From NCBI RefSeq assembly GCF_932526225.1, contig NC_064046.1, forward strand, positions 6,187,306-6,251,305: a DNA stretch of 64,000 bases, read 5' to 3'. How positions within the stretch are numbered: the first letter of the stretch is position 1; each line of letters starts with the position of its first letter. The notes under the pieces were generated by a model. It saw nothing but the letters and a program-made list of their open reading frames with translations. It was not told where the DNA came from and searched no databases. This DNA comes from Nematostella vectensis. Lineage: Eukaryota > Cnidaria > Anthozoa > Actiniaria > Edwardsiidae. A program made the position numbers and the translations under genes. Shown piece by piece: positions 22,801-33,763 of the stretch.

Positions 22801-24726
22801 AAGCTGCCTGGTATAATCTTCTGTGTTAACGCCGTTTCGTGTCAAAATTCCCTGATAGGTGGTGAGTAGCATGTTCATATCGAAGGCCTTACCTTGCCGT
22901 AGGTTTTTTTTGGTTTGGATCGGGTATTAGTACCAAGACGTAGGGGCCTAAAGTGGTGTGGTAGTGAGGTGGGTGTGATCATATGGTATGGTGATGTTGG
23001 AGGGTGATGGTGAAGGATGGCTAGTAAGTTAGTGTAGAGTGGAGATGGTAGTAATGTAATTACTGTGAAAAGGTGGATAGGTTCGACTAGTAGGTGGTGG
23101 AGGGTGGTGAAAAGATAAAGTGGGACTATAGAATAGGTTGTGGTACTGTGTGGTGGGTAGGTGAAAAAGAAAAAAAAATAATGTTGTGTGGTATGGAGAT
23201 GGCTAATGGCTGTGTTGGTGGGGGAAAATTGGTACGGTGTATAGGTAAGAGTGGTGGTGAGGGAGATGTGGAGTAGATAAGGCTTATAATTTAGCGTGAT
23301 GGGTCTGTGTGTTTTAAAATGGTAGTGGTGCGGAGGTCGGTTTAAAATTTGTGAGGTTATGGTGTAAATGTGGGTGATAATGTATCGTTATGATGTTAGG
23401 TGATCGTAAGGTGTTGGTTTGTGGGTAGGTAGGGTGGGTCATAGGGTGTGGTCGTTTGTATTTGGGTTTTGTGCTGTGGGGTAAATGTTTGTATGGTGGG
23501 GGAGGGGGCTGTATGTAGGTGTTTGTAAGGGGGGGAATTGGTTGTGGGGTAGTGTCTGGTGTAGGGTGTGGCTGGTTGGTGTGTTGTGGGTTGGTTGATA
23601 TAGTCGTGGAATGCTATGGTGTGTATGTAGTAGGCTATGTGTGGAGGGGTAGATGTGTGTGGTGGGAGGGGGGTTGGGCTGTATGTAGGGTGTGGTGTTG
23701 GAGGGAGCGTTGCTTGTAGGACTAGAGGCTGCTGTAGGGTGTGGTTGGTTTGGTGTGTTGTAGGGTGGGTAGTGTTGTGGCCATGGAGGGGAAGGGGGTG
23801 TGTGGTTTTGGTGTTGGCAGGGGTCTGGCTTGTGTAGGGTGTGTTAGGTGTGTATATTTTAGGTGAGAGTGTAGGAAATTGTGAGGGGGGGGGAGTGTAT
23901 GTGCAGGTGTGTGGGGCATAGGTGGGTGTTGGTGTTGTGTTATTACCACCTACTAGTCGAACCTATCCACCTTTTCACAGTAATTACATTACTACCATCT
24001 CCACTCTACACTACCTTACTAGCCATCCTTCACCATCACCCTCCAACATCACCATACCATATGATCACACCCACCTCACTACCACACCACTTTAGGCCCC
24101 TACGTCTTGGTACGAATACCCGATCCAAACCAAAAAAGTAATCTGCAAGTTCCTCAAAAGCTTGGGCAAAATGAGATTTCTTGTCGGCAGGAACAGCTAG
24201 TTTCTTTACAGTATAAAGTGAGTGACAGTTCTTACGGTACTTTGCATATGCAGCAATGAGATCATGTCTCACGCTTCTGCAGCGACAAGCCTCTGCAGCC
24301 TCTTTGATTGTATTTGCAGCCTCCTTTGTGATGACATTGTAAAGTTCTTTGGTTTTTTTAGAGCTGGCAAAACAGGCACTTGGACCAGTCGATATCTTTA
24401 GATGACGATCTCGAACTTCTAGTTGTCTCTTCGCCGTCGCTGAAACTTTCGCTGGGAGTTAGCACATGTCGTATGTTCTCCTGACTGGTATAAGAAGCAT
24501 AACAAGTCGAATGCCACACGACTCCAGAAAGGTCAAGATGCTGAAAAGCGTCGTCATTGCGTTGCTCTGATGCTGAAATAAGCTTTAAAATAGTATTATC
24601 CTGTGCCTTTCGCAACGGCTCACCACTTCTTGTACCCTGACAAATGACATACTTACTGGAGTCTAGTTTTCTTTTCTTTGGCTCAGGTGGAAGGGGTATG
24701 GTGAGGGTTGTCTTATCTTCATCCAT
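19895..24726 (-). pseudogene. Large decayed gene of an invertebrate repeat-associated family (EADTR family)
   Basis: Fragments in order on the minus strand: 24726-24358 (ATG MDEDKTTL; later KCLFC cysteines), 24350-24138 (frame shifted at the A7 run opposite 24353-24359; KELYNVITKEAANTIKEAAEA), 22905-22480 (FDMNMLLTTYQGILTRNGV), 22419-22048, 22021-21161 (FSNVVIRLGGFHIALNFLSLLG, LLVESGVYGADAASALV), 21203-20976 (RPNYSRWLPIYIADM), 20791-20021 (VTVKADRDLYGRLLVVANAR, LSTDNCSSLHGVFDQYW), and after an in-frame TAA (20021-20023) a tail with NELESDHEEADTRM to 19895. I recall this order from large uncharacterised proteins repeated in cnidarian and mollusc genomes. Biochemical function is unknown. Stops, frameshifts and an inserted element show that this copy is dead. 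Confidence 0.68.
22906..24137. mobile_element. GT-rich element with 193-bp terminal inverted repeats
   Basis: The stretch 22906-23098 is repeated almost perfectly in reverse complement at 23945-24137 (ends TTTTTTGGTTTGGATCGGG and its complement). The interior to 23940 is nearly free of C on the + strand, made of GTGG and GGTG motifs. It encodes nothing convincing. It is inserted inside the EADTR-family gene: host codons for ELADY precede it and host codons for LRQGKAFDMNM follow it. A short TAC on both sides may be the target duplication. Confidence 0.85.
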
Positions 24727-27013
24727 GACAGGTAGCAATTGAAAGATAATCAGACCGAAGCAGTAACCTCATGAAAAAAATATTAATAAAAACATTTAAA
24801 GTTTCTGTACAAATGATGGATTCACAATTTCATATTAAAATAAGCTATAATGATTCTCCCTTTAGCTTTTTTGTAAAATGAGCAATCTTAACAATAACCT
24901 GTACTAAGTTCATTGTGAAAGATAAGTTTTAGTTGTTTAAGTCCGTCTTTCTTTATGGTTCATCTAAAATAGGATACTTACAGAGATATAAGATCCTCTT
25001 CCATGGAGGCCGCCATGTTGACTGTGACGTCATAGCCTCAACATGAGAGTGAGGAAATTGTTTGGTAATTTTGATATCCAGGTCATATGGACATCAATAA
25101 AAAAGGCTTTCCCTACAATTTAGTGATTCGAGAATAAGGAGCTGCAACTATTCTTTTTGTTTGCCATATTGACAAGCTTGTAGAAAACATGACTTGAGAT
25201 TCCTGTGGTTTTATTAAATATAAAAGAGAAGCATACAGGATTTCGCTTTGGCGCCATTTTTGACACTGGATTATAATGTTTAGATAGCTTCTGAGTTATA
25301 CACGACAGTGGAATAAAAACCTTGGGCTTTTTGCAAATTCCTGTCCAAACACACTGGAACCTTAAATAATATGACTCGGGTACCCTGTGGTTTTAGGCTG
25401 AATTAGCTGGAGTCCCTTGCAACAAATGGGAAGTATGTTTGTAGAATGTTTCCATGCTCGTATTGTATGTTTTGCATGCTTAATAAATTATTTTTTAAAA
25501 TTCATACTCATATGGTTTTTCGCCCGAAATAGAAAAACGCAAATTATTCAAAACGTATACCACAATTCGCCTCCATTAACTAATAGGCGTTGTTCAGGAG
25601 ACCAATGTCTACTCAAATCTGCTTTCAAACCTTCTCTAACTCTCGACTTATGCGAAACCCCTATTTTCCGGCTTCTGCCACCAGGCTACCAGAACTCAGT
25701 CGAATAATGGCGTCGTCAATCGAAAGTACCAGGCCAAGAGGCTTGGAGCTCACAGACCCCAGTGAAAATCAAGAGTTCAACAGAAGAAGACAAAAAGGAG
25801 TTTGAGATGGTTTTTGAGGAAGGTGGATGCGAGTTTCCGCCATATCACTATCAGAGTGCATGGCGAACCGATCGTTGAAGGCCCATCTGGTGAAAAGGAG
25901 ACACAGCCAAAGCTTTTCATAATACTATAAAGCACTGTGAAAATACACAAATGTGAGTTTAGTCTTCTATGGTGAACTCCAGCCGTAAGGAAGTTGATTC
26001 TGAACTTGTAAAAGGCGAAATCATTAAAAAAAACCCTTGACATTACAGAACTACGATTTACAAATGGAATTGGAAGTGTTGTTTTCAACTCTGAATGGGA
26101 AACTGAAAGAAGATGACTCAACTTTAGAGGTACTTGTCGATGAAGTAGCATAGGTTGATAAATATGGACTCGCATGAATCTAGCATGGAGAAGTGGGATT
26201 GAGGTAAATAAAAATGTTTTTTATTTATCGGTAGATAGCTTTCGTACGTTTTGTTCGCCGTAGAGATTGTCAAAACAATTCGTACATTCGAATTTGCCTG
26301 TTCTGTTCCCTGTATTTCCTATTTTATTTCGAATCAAATCAGATTAAAGCTTGGCATACTAAATAAAATAGGCAAACCCTGTTTCATGTGAGTATTAATA
26401 GATTAACACATTAAAATATTTGTAATTGATTTTACGGCAAACTTTCATTCAACCAACGCGCTCTATTGCTATTGTTATTAACTTTTCCCGCTTGAAATCT
26501 TCTCAAATTTCATTTTTCAATTTTTGTCATGTTCTCGATATTATTATAAAAGTAATAAAATGACTTGTACAACTCTTTAGATTCCGGTTCCAGCCATTGG
26601 AAATTTGTTCCTTTCTTGTTGATCTCATTGGATTTTGTTGTTGAACTATTCATTGCCTCGATCGGAGAAAGTCGAAGTCAGAGGAAAATAATCTATCAGT
26701 GAAATCTTAACACATAAAAATCCGAGGTGGCCGTATAATAACTATCGGCGTGAGTGCTGTGGACGAATACAATGTTGCCATTTGTATTGCATTTTCGAAA
26801 AAACTGTTTTAAAAGATTGTGCTTTTATTACCATGCTGTGAAGAATTTGTTTGGTAAATCTGACCGCGTATATCTTTTGAGGCCAAATGAGTTGCCGTTG
26901 TGTGAAATACTTGCTTATTCATTTTTGCGTTTTGTATTTTTGAACAAAAAAAAAGGAATCAATGAAAAAGAAATGACCACTAAAGCCAGGCTGATTCTGT
27001 TTTATTACATTCT
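24727..27013. other. Non-coding DNA with short open frames
   Basis: No gene is supported. On the minus strand, 25016-24983 reads ATGGCGGCC... followed by a GTAAGT-like donor, a possible orphan first exon. On the plus strand, an ATG at 25708 opens about 30 codons. Neither can be extended to a gene. Confidence 0.35.
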
Positions 27014-27469
27014 TTAACTTATATTTAAATAACATCTATAGTAAGAAAAACAACTCAACCTCAAAACTTGCTGTGACTCGCACAGTCTGTCACAGCGTAA
27101 TTGTCGTAAATTTGTATACTTAGTACATGCGTTCCCGTGCGAGCTTTTTCTGTTATGTTCTCTTTTCTTTCCCGATGCAGTGTTGGAAGAGGTCCCCTCT
27201 ATACTCCTTTTGAATTTCGGGGCCTTAGCATCAGCGAGATTCAGGTTTGATCGCTTGAATCATTCATCGGCGAAATGGCTCGGACAATGAGCGGTGGCGC
27301 TTCCGATGGAGAACTCCTTTCGCTTTGTCCCGACGAATCGGGCCAATTTTTTCCTAATTTCCGGGTCTTTTGTAGATGCATGTATTGACACATGTGTTGT
27401 ATAGTGGTTGTTGGAGCAGACAATGGCTGCGCAAGTACTGCCCGGCTTTTTTGACGAGTATGCCGTCAT
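27014..27469 (-). pseudogene. THAP-domain ORF with an in-frame TGA
   Basis: From ATG at 27469 the frame reads MTAYSSKKPGSTCAAIVCSNN, continues through KKLARFVGTKRKEF and reaches HCPSHFADE, then TGA (27260-27262), then FKRSNLNLADAKAPKFKRS and 70 further open codons to TAA at 27014-27016. C-x4-C with a later C-x2-H and HF is the zinc-binding set of a THAP DNA-binding domain. The TGA sits where related domains usually carry Cys or another residue before FKR/FER. THAP domains belong to P-element-like and Kolobok transposases and to host regulators. No transposase domain follows. Either a pseudogene by one nonsense change, or a sequence error. Confidence 0.62.
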
Positions 27470-28440
27470 TTTAAAACGAAGTTGCTATCGCTTAAAACAA
27501 TTTTGAGAAGTTGTACCAAGACGTCATAATTTGTCGTCATTGTGACGTCATAAGCCCGTCTTTGACCGAGCAAAACGCGAGGCAGTTTGCAATGGCAAAA
27601 CAACTACTTCGCGCGTGTTTTGTAAAAAATGAAAAACCTTGGACGGGCTTTATTTTAGGTAACTGTCTACCTTAAAGCATCAATAAGTGGGAAAAACAAG
27701 TTATTCTACAGTTCATCCTTTCTTTTAGAAGAAAGAGCTTCGCAAGCTCCTCAGCGATGAAAAGGCGCGAAGTAGCCACCTCGATGTCGCATTTTATAAA
27801 GCTGCGGTAGACGAATTGTTTGTTACTAGGGACAAACAGCAAACTTTCGTGTCTTTTAATAAGCTTGGATGAAAAACGGGAATGACAAAATACTCGTTAT
27901 GTGTATTTTGAACGAAAATGACATAAATGTAACCAAAATGTCGTCATTCTCTACAGATTCTGGCTCCAGGTAAGTATACAAATCCTTAAAAGTAAAGTCA
28001 ACCACATAGTCAAGCCCGGCCCCGTGTAGATACTGAATTGAGGGTCCTGAAAGTGTAAAACGGGAGATGGGATTCGCCGGAGGGGTGGGGGTCATACCTT
28101 GGTCATACCTAAATGGTCTAAAAAGGCCTGGGGCGAGCGCCCGGAATAGCTGTGATGTTCTAAAAACGCTAGGGCCTGGGTCTATTTCAAAATGGCGTCT
28201 TCCTGCAAGTTAACCTTGAGATTCCTTTTTGGGGGGTCAACTACCGTGATAATCCAATTGATAATGACATTCTGATATTTCACATTGATATTTCACAAAA
28301 TCATTGAAATTTCAAATTATCAATTATCAAATGAATGATAAACAATCATGATATTTTGATAATCCGCAATCCTGCACCTAAGTGCTGATACAAGTACTGT
28401 TCAAATCGCATGTTCTCATGCCGGATTCCGGCATGGCTCC

Positions 28441-28540
28441 TGATTGGTAAAAAAAACAAAGGGTACTCGAATGGGACGCGCTGATTGGTCCAGTTATATA
28501 TAGTACCCTAACTTGTCGACTGCTCGTTCTCAGAGTAATG
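28441..28540 (+). promoter_or_regulatory. Possible promoter with CCAAT and TATA motifs
   Basis: Two TGATTGGT motifs (reverse CCAAT) at about 28441 and 28482 precede TTATATATAG at about 28495, then ATGGCGGACACC at 28538. The spacing suits a core promoter, but the downstream frame closes after 17 codons unless it is spliced. Tentative. Confidence 0.3.
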
Positions 28541-31120
28541 GCGGACACCAAAAGTGCTTTTGACCTTGCGTTAGCAGGTCGTTTTCTATAGCATTTAAAA
28601 AATATATACTTACCTCTCTTCGTTTTCTTCGGAAAAATTCCGCCTGATACTCAGGTTAGATGTTCAAATGTTTTGCCATGGCCGGTCATTGCGTATGTTT
28701 ATTTCTCATTGGTATCGTTTTTTGAAGCGAAGATCTACTAGTTATATCAAAGGCGCTGGATGTCATAGAAGCTGCTTAATATTACAAACATCATTAGAAG
28801 TAGCTAGCAAATTTTTAGACAGACCAGGCGCCAAATATTCGAGATTTTTGTCTGTGAGAGCACGAACAATGCTTGGGATTGTTTGTGGCACTTCCCGCGA
28901 GTTGTTGATCGAGTGAGCTTATCAAATAATGGCATTTGTGTTCAAGCAGCGGTTTGTCTATTTAGAGGAAAAAGGCTGTAGTAAATTGGTGGTGTGAATA
29001 TCCTGTAATTTAGTGATGTGTGGATCTGCAGTCATATACTTAAATCGTTAATGACCTGAGCCGTGAACTATCTTTGCGTTTCAAAAAATTATTACATTTG
29101 CACATAACACCAATGTAGTTTTGTTTTACATAAATGCTGCTTATAATTTGATTTGGGCATTTGATTGTGCCACCACGCGAGTCATTGGATAATTGACAGC
29201 CGACGTATTTTGACAGTGGACATTGTCAGGCGTACTTTTATTTTTTCTCTCCGACTTTTGAAAAATAAAATCGCCTGATACTCAGGCTAATAAGGAGTTG
29301 ATGAGCGAACAAGGAAAACGACGGTATTTTAAACAAGATTGATTGATATGGATATTATGTGTTTTTGTCCTCTATATCACATGTTCTATAATGACCCCCC
29401 CTTTAACATCTATTAAGTATCTGCTGTAAATAAACAGGTTGTTTAATACAATGGAATTTTTTGCTTGGGTAGTAAGCATTAAACAAGCAAAAAATAACAT
29501 CGGTGTAGCCAGGAGGGGGAGTTAGAACAATCATTTATAATTTTGTCCCCATTATTCCCACCCCCTCCTCCCCTCTCTAAGCCATCGTCTCTAAGCTCTT
29601 GTCCAAAACAACTCTTATTGAAATAGGTTTGTACCCGCATTGTACTTTGGGAACAGATCAGCCATCCAGCTATACTTTGAATATTGCTTCCAGTTCATTA
29701 GCAACTATGGAAGGGGTGGACTGTTGATGTGTACGCAATCGTTTGGAGAGGGTTCCTACTAAAGGATCTGCAATGCAACGGAGAGAAAGATCGAATCTGT
29801 GTTCCTTCTACCACTACTAAAGAAACGGCTCACAGAGCACGGGTCAGATCATGCCGAGCATTCGAGCCGCCAGTCGATTCCCAAGTAAGGGCATGGCACC
29901 TACATGGCACTTACATCAGTAGTGTCCTAACTGTACACTTTTTTTTTCAGGGATCACAAGAGAGTATGTCAATGGATTAAGAAGTAGAACATGACGACAG
30001 GGGAGCTGGAGCCGGATCCCAAGCCGAGACAGAGAGCATTATCATGAAGGCCAGCAAGCACCGAAGAGACCCAAACGTTTCAGATGTCTTCTGTTATCCG
30101 CAAATTCCTGTCGCTTTCCGTACATATTTGCAGCAGCTGACTTGGGCACCAGAAATGATATTCCATACCGCTGAGGGAAGTACCGAGGTCATGGCAGCGA
30201 GAGTGTCACGAATGATAACTGGTATCTGTAGACATGATGAGGCGTATGGCTTAGTTCAGCACCTAGAAAAAGCCCGTCAGATTGACACCCTGAGCGCATA
30301 AAGGAACCAAAATGCCTATTCCCCTATCCACTGATCATGGTGGGTCTGTGAATCCACCGTTGGAGTGACGTCATCAGAGTTTTTTGACATGTTCAGACTT
30401 GCCAAAACTGGAAATGGGAATTGCCCAAACTGGAATTGTTCAATTATTGCGCCATTTATTTGAGTAATATAACTGTCGTTTCCTATACTATGCGTTGCTT
30501 TTTTAACTAATTGTAAGTTACTTGTGACAAGCACAAGTTATTATGGAAGCTCACTGCGTCGCTCCCTTCGGTGATAGCAAGTTATGTTATACACATTGAG
30601 AATTAAAAGCAAATCTGATATTAAGCGAATTGTTGTATTATAACCCCAAATAGGGAAGCAGATCCCTGAGCTTGCCGTAAGTACAGCTTATGAGGTCATG
30701 AGGGTATTTTGGGCAGTCTGCCGCTACCCCGTGATGATGAGAGTAAAATGAATTGGAGTGTTTGTCTGCCGTTCTTGGGAGAGTATCTCGATATTTGCTG
30801 CTTGCGACAGGATCAATTTCCAGCCAACATAACTGACGCTCAAATAGAAGGTACATTTACAATTTTTCAGAAAACGGCCCGTCATCTGATGACGAAAGTG
30901 CCTCATCATCGATGACGTCACGCAACTTGTCCATGTTGTCCCTCCCTTGCCCTCTTAACAACTTTCTTATCAACCATGTGTAGTTTTTCGACAGTGTTCT
31001 CTGTTCGACAGGCAAATTGATTTGGTGTTAATTGGACTTTATACTTATTTTCTTGACAGTATGTCGGCGACCACCACCGCAAGCAAGTAAATACATGCAA
31101 ATAAAAAAAAGCCTAATTAG

Positions 31121-31534
31121 ATGTCGTTTCCAAGTGCAAGATGCGGTGACGGTGATGTTATCCCCGAAGTTGGTGTGTACCGTGTTTTGGGGCAAATAGC
31201 GAACGAAGTTGGTGTGTACCGTGTTCTTGGTTTCTTTGAGGAAGATCAACAAATAGCGGACGAAGATGTAGCGAGGCAGCTATGGAAAACCTTCCAACAC
31301 GTCTTTGGCAGTGACCATAACAGACCTGATACTGCGGGAGTAGAGTTTCGCCTTCGCTTGTTAGGATTTGATACTCAGGTACGGCTAGTTGGATTACCAT
31401 ATCGACTTTTGTCTGTCGTGCACCTTTTTCGGCAAGATCATGAGTTGATTTCGATATTAAATGATCGGTGGCATCAAGTTAGAAAGCTTTACTTGTATCC
31501 TTTTTTTTTAAGAAAGTCCCAAGCCCGGAGATGA
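31121..31534 (+). CDS. Unrecognised ORF with internal repeat
   Basis: A 137-codon frame opens with MSFPSARCGDGDVI. The segment EVGVYRVLG occurs twice (about residues 16 and 30), a 39-bp tandem duplication. The rest (ADEDVARQLWKTFQHVFG, LRLLGFDTQVRLVG) has normal-looking composition but no family that I can name. It may be an exon of a decayed mobile-element gene. Confidence 0.25.
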   Translation: MSFPSARCGDGDVIPEVGVYRVLGQIANEVGVYRVLGFFEEDQQIADEDVARQLWKTFQHVFGSDHNRPDTAGVEFRLRLLGFDTQVRLVGLPYRLLSVVHLFRQDHELISILNDRWHQVRKLYLYPFFLRKSQARR

Positions 31535-32401
31535 CACCCTTGGTCCTGAGAGCTAGCAGAGATATTGGACAGAGGGAAGAGATTTTCTCGAATCGACGCT
31601 AGCTGAATTAAGGGACGACATACCAGAACGTGAGGCAGCCATTCTTGTAGACTGTTTTGGAACTGACACGTACGGTAGGTCACTCGTCGACTTCAGAGGA
31701 ATAGTTCAACGCGGAACGCCTTCACCCGTGCAACCATGCTTCGGAGATTCGAACTAGCTTCACCAACTCTAAGAACCGGATACGCCTACCGCCTACAAAC
31801 ATGATTGCTTTATCAATTGTTGTGTCACGTGTGCTGACCTGCAGCATGGACCACAGGCCTGTTGGCCAAGCGTGGTGCCGGCCGCAAGCTGTACTCCCCT
31901 CCCGACCCCAGCAGCGTGTAATGAACGTGCGCAAACTAGACGAGCATGATTGTTTTGTCAATTGTTGGTCAAGCGTCTTGCTGGCCGCAAGGTGATGTGG
32001 TCCTCTATTTGTAAAGGATACCTCGATGGTCTCTTCAAACGGGTCTAGCGTTTTTCTCATCCAAACAACTCCTGGGTGCCTGGGTGCTCATGGAGATCGG
32101 CAATGCATGCACGCGCCTTTTTTTGTACATCTGAGTGAGAAAAATACGTGAATATAGGTGGGTAAATTGGGCTTGTTTTGGAGGCTGTTTTGAGGTGAAA
32201 AAGACATAAATATACACAAGGCTTGCAGCTCCAAACGAGCACTTTCACTTTGGCGCAAAATTGACCCTATAAAATCGATTCTTATTAACAAATTTACCTT
32301 ACTGTGCTCCTAGTCACATCCCAAAATAAGACTCTACCGAGTTTCAAGGAGAAATACCCACAAACACCACGCGTAAAGTGGCGAAAACATCGACTTCTAG
32401 C

Positions 32402-32815
32402 TTTCATCCTATGTTCTGACACTTTATCGGCCCAATTTGAATGAAACGTAATGAAAAAATAAATTCATCCAAATTCTTTTGCCGGTATTTTGCTCACAAC
32501 ACTAAGGCAAATTACTTACCACCATCTTCTTTGGTCGATCTTGTGGTTTCTTTTCATGGTCGGCCGTTTTCTCTTTGTTTACATTATTTCCCGCGAGTCG
32601 CGACGTTTCTCCCGCAAAAAAATGTAACGTGTTGAGAGCAAACTACCGGCAAAAGAACTTAAACGAGTTTATGTTTTCATTCCGTTTTGCTCTTTGGGGG
32701 AGGGGAAAGTATTTTAGAAGCCCTAGCCCGACAGTGCTCGGGCTCAATTCGGGTTCCGAGTGGCGACCGTTTTATTTAAATTGGGCCGATAAAGTGTCAG
32801 AACATAGGACGAAAG
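32402..32815. mobile_element. MITE with 40-bp terminal inverted repeats
   Basis: TTTCATCCTATGTTCTGACA... at 32402-32441 is matched in reverse complement at 32775-32815 with two or three differences; the shared block includes CACTTTATCGGCCCAATTT. The interior has no gene. Confidence 0.8.
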
Positions 32816-33169
32816 TTTCTTTGTTGTTTAAGAAAACTTTGAAATTAGTTTTCTCCTGTCGCCATTAATTTTTTGAAAACAAACACTGCTTATATGTTGT
32901 TCTTAGGAGTCTTCGATATCACGATATCACGCCATACAGAGGCCTGTAGGGATCAATTTGTTTGCTCGACTTGAACTTAAAGTGAACTTTGTAATAAAAA
33001 ATTCAATGCACGCTACATTTATTTATAAGTGATCGCGTAAGTATCCACGTTTACAGTAAAATGCTCTCCCAATCTCCAAAGTGCGTTTATGGTAATATTG
33101 TAAAACACGGCTGCGAGTAAGAATAAAAAAACACGTAATTTTATTCGTTTCAAACAAAATAATAGTCAA

Positions 33170-33763
33170 TGACGTCAGGCACCACGTCAACATTTTGTTG
33201 CACCCCCCTTGACACCTACATGTCATCTAGATTGGTTGCCATACGATGTTTCTATCATGAAATATGAATATTTTTGTTTTTGATGACTTTGGGCACCCTT
33301 GTAACCTTCATTACACCTACTAAGTTTGCTTGTAATACGGTGTTTCTATAATTAGATATGTATAATTTTGCATTTCATGGCGTCATCGATGAAGTCCTAC
33401 ATCCCGTGACCGTCTTGTTGCACTCTCTTGACACATAGCATGTCATCTAGCCAGTTTGGTTGTCATACGGTGTCATTTCGGGAAGGGCGGCCGTCGATGG
33501 TTTACAAATATCTGCTAGCCATTTTTCTATTATACATACATACTTAATAACAACATAATAACACGGGCATATGAATACAAAGTGGGCAGATTTTATTACA
33601 AAGTGCGTTAGCTTTTTTTATCGCAAACTGCGTCAAATTGTATTACAAAGTGTGTCAGCTTTTTTATTACAAAGTGCGTCAGGTATTACAAAGTGCGTCA
33701 ATTTGATTACATAGTGCGTCAGGTATTACATAGTGCGTCAATTATCACAAAGTGCGTTGGTAC
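33170..33763 (-). repeat. Right member of the long inverted pair
   Basis: Read in reverse complement from 33763 it starts ACCAACGCACTTTGTGATAA, carries about eight GACGCACTTTGTAATA-type units, then the same body as 15238-15560, including GGTGTCAAGGGGGGTGCAAC and TCATCAAAAACAAAAATATT. Part of the body is internally duplicated (33190-33310 and 33330-33480). Confidence 0.8.

Larger units (their letters stand above)
27470..32401. other. Repeat-rich DNA without a clear gene
   Basis: Short ORFs at 29729-29980, 30044-30301 and 31121-31534 (+) show no domain that I recognise; the last has an internal duplication around GGTGTGTACCGTGTT (31172 and 31211). A palindromic motif CCTGATACTCAGG occurs at about 28643 and 29273. 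A degenerate GTAGCCAGGAGGGGG at about 29506 resembles a hAT-type end. Origin is probably mostly transposon debris. Confidence 0.4.

Noticed and set aside
27260-27262. Selenocysteine codon in the THAP frame
   Set aside because: No supporting element was identified and THAP proteins are not known selenoproteins; nonsense mutation is simpler.
15238-33763. Polinton/Maverick virus-like element
   Set aside because: Size and integrase fit, but no DNA polymerase B, packaging ATPase or capsid-like frame was seen, and the integrase is Ginger1-like with OTU.
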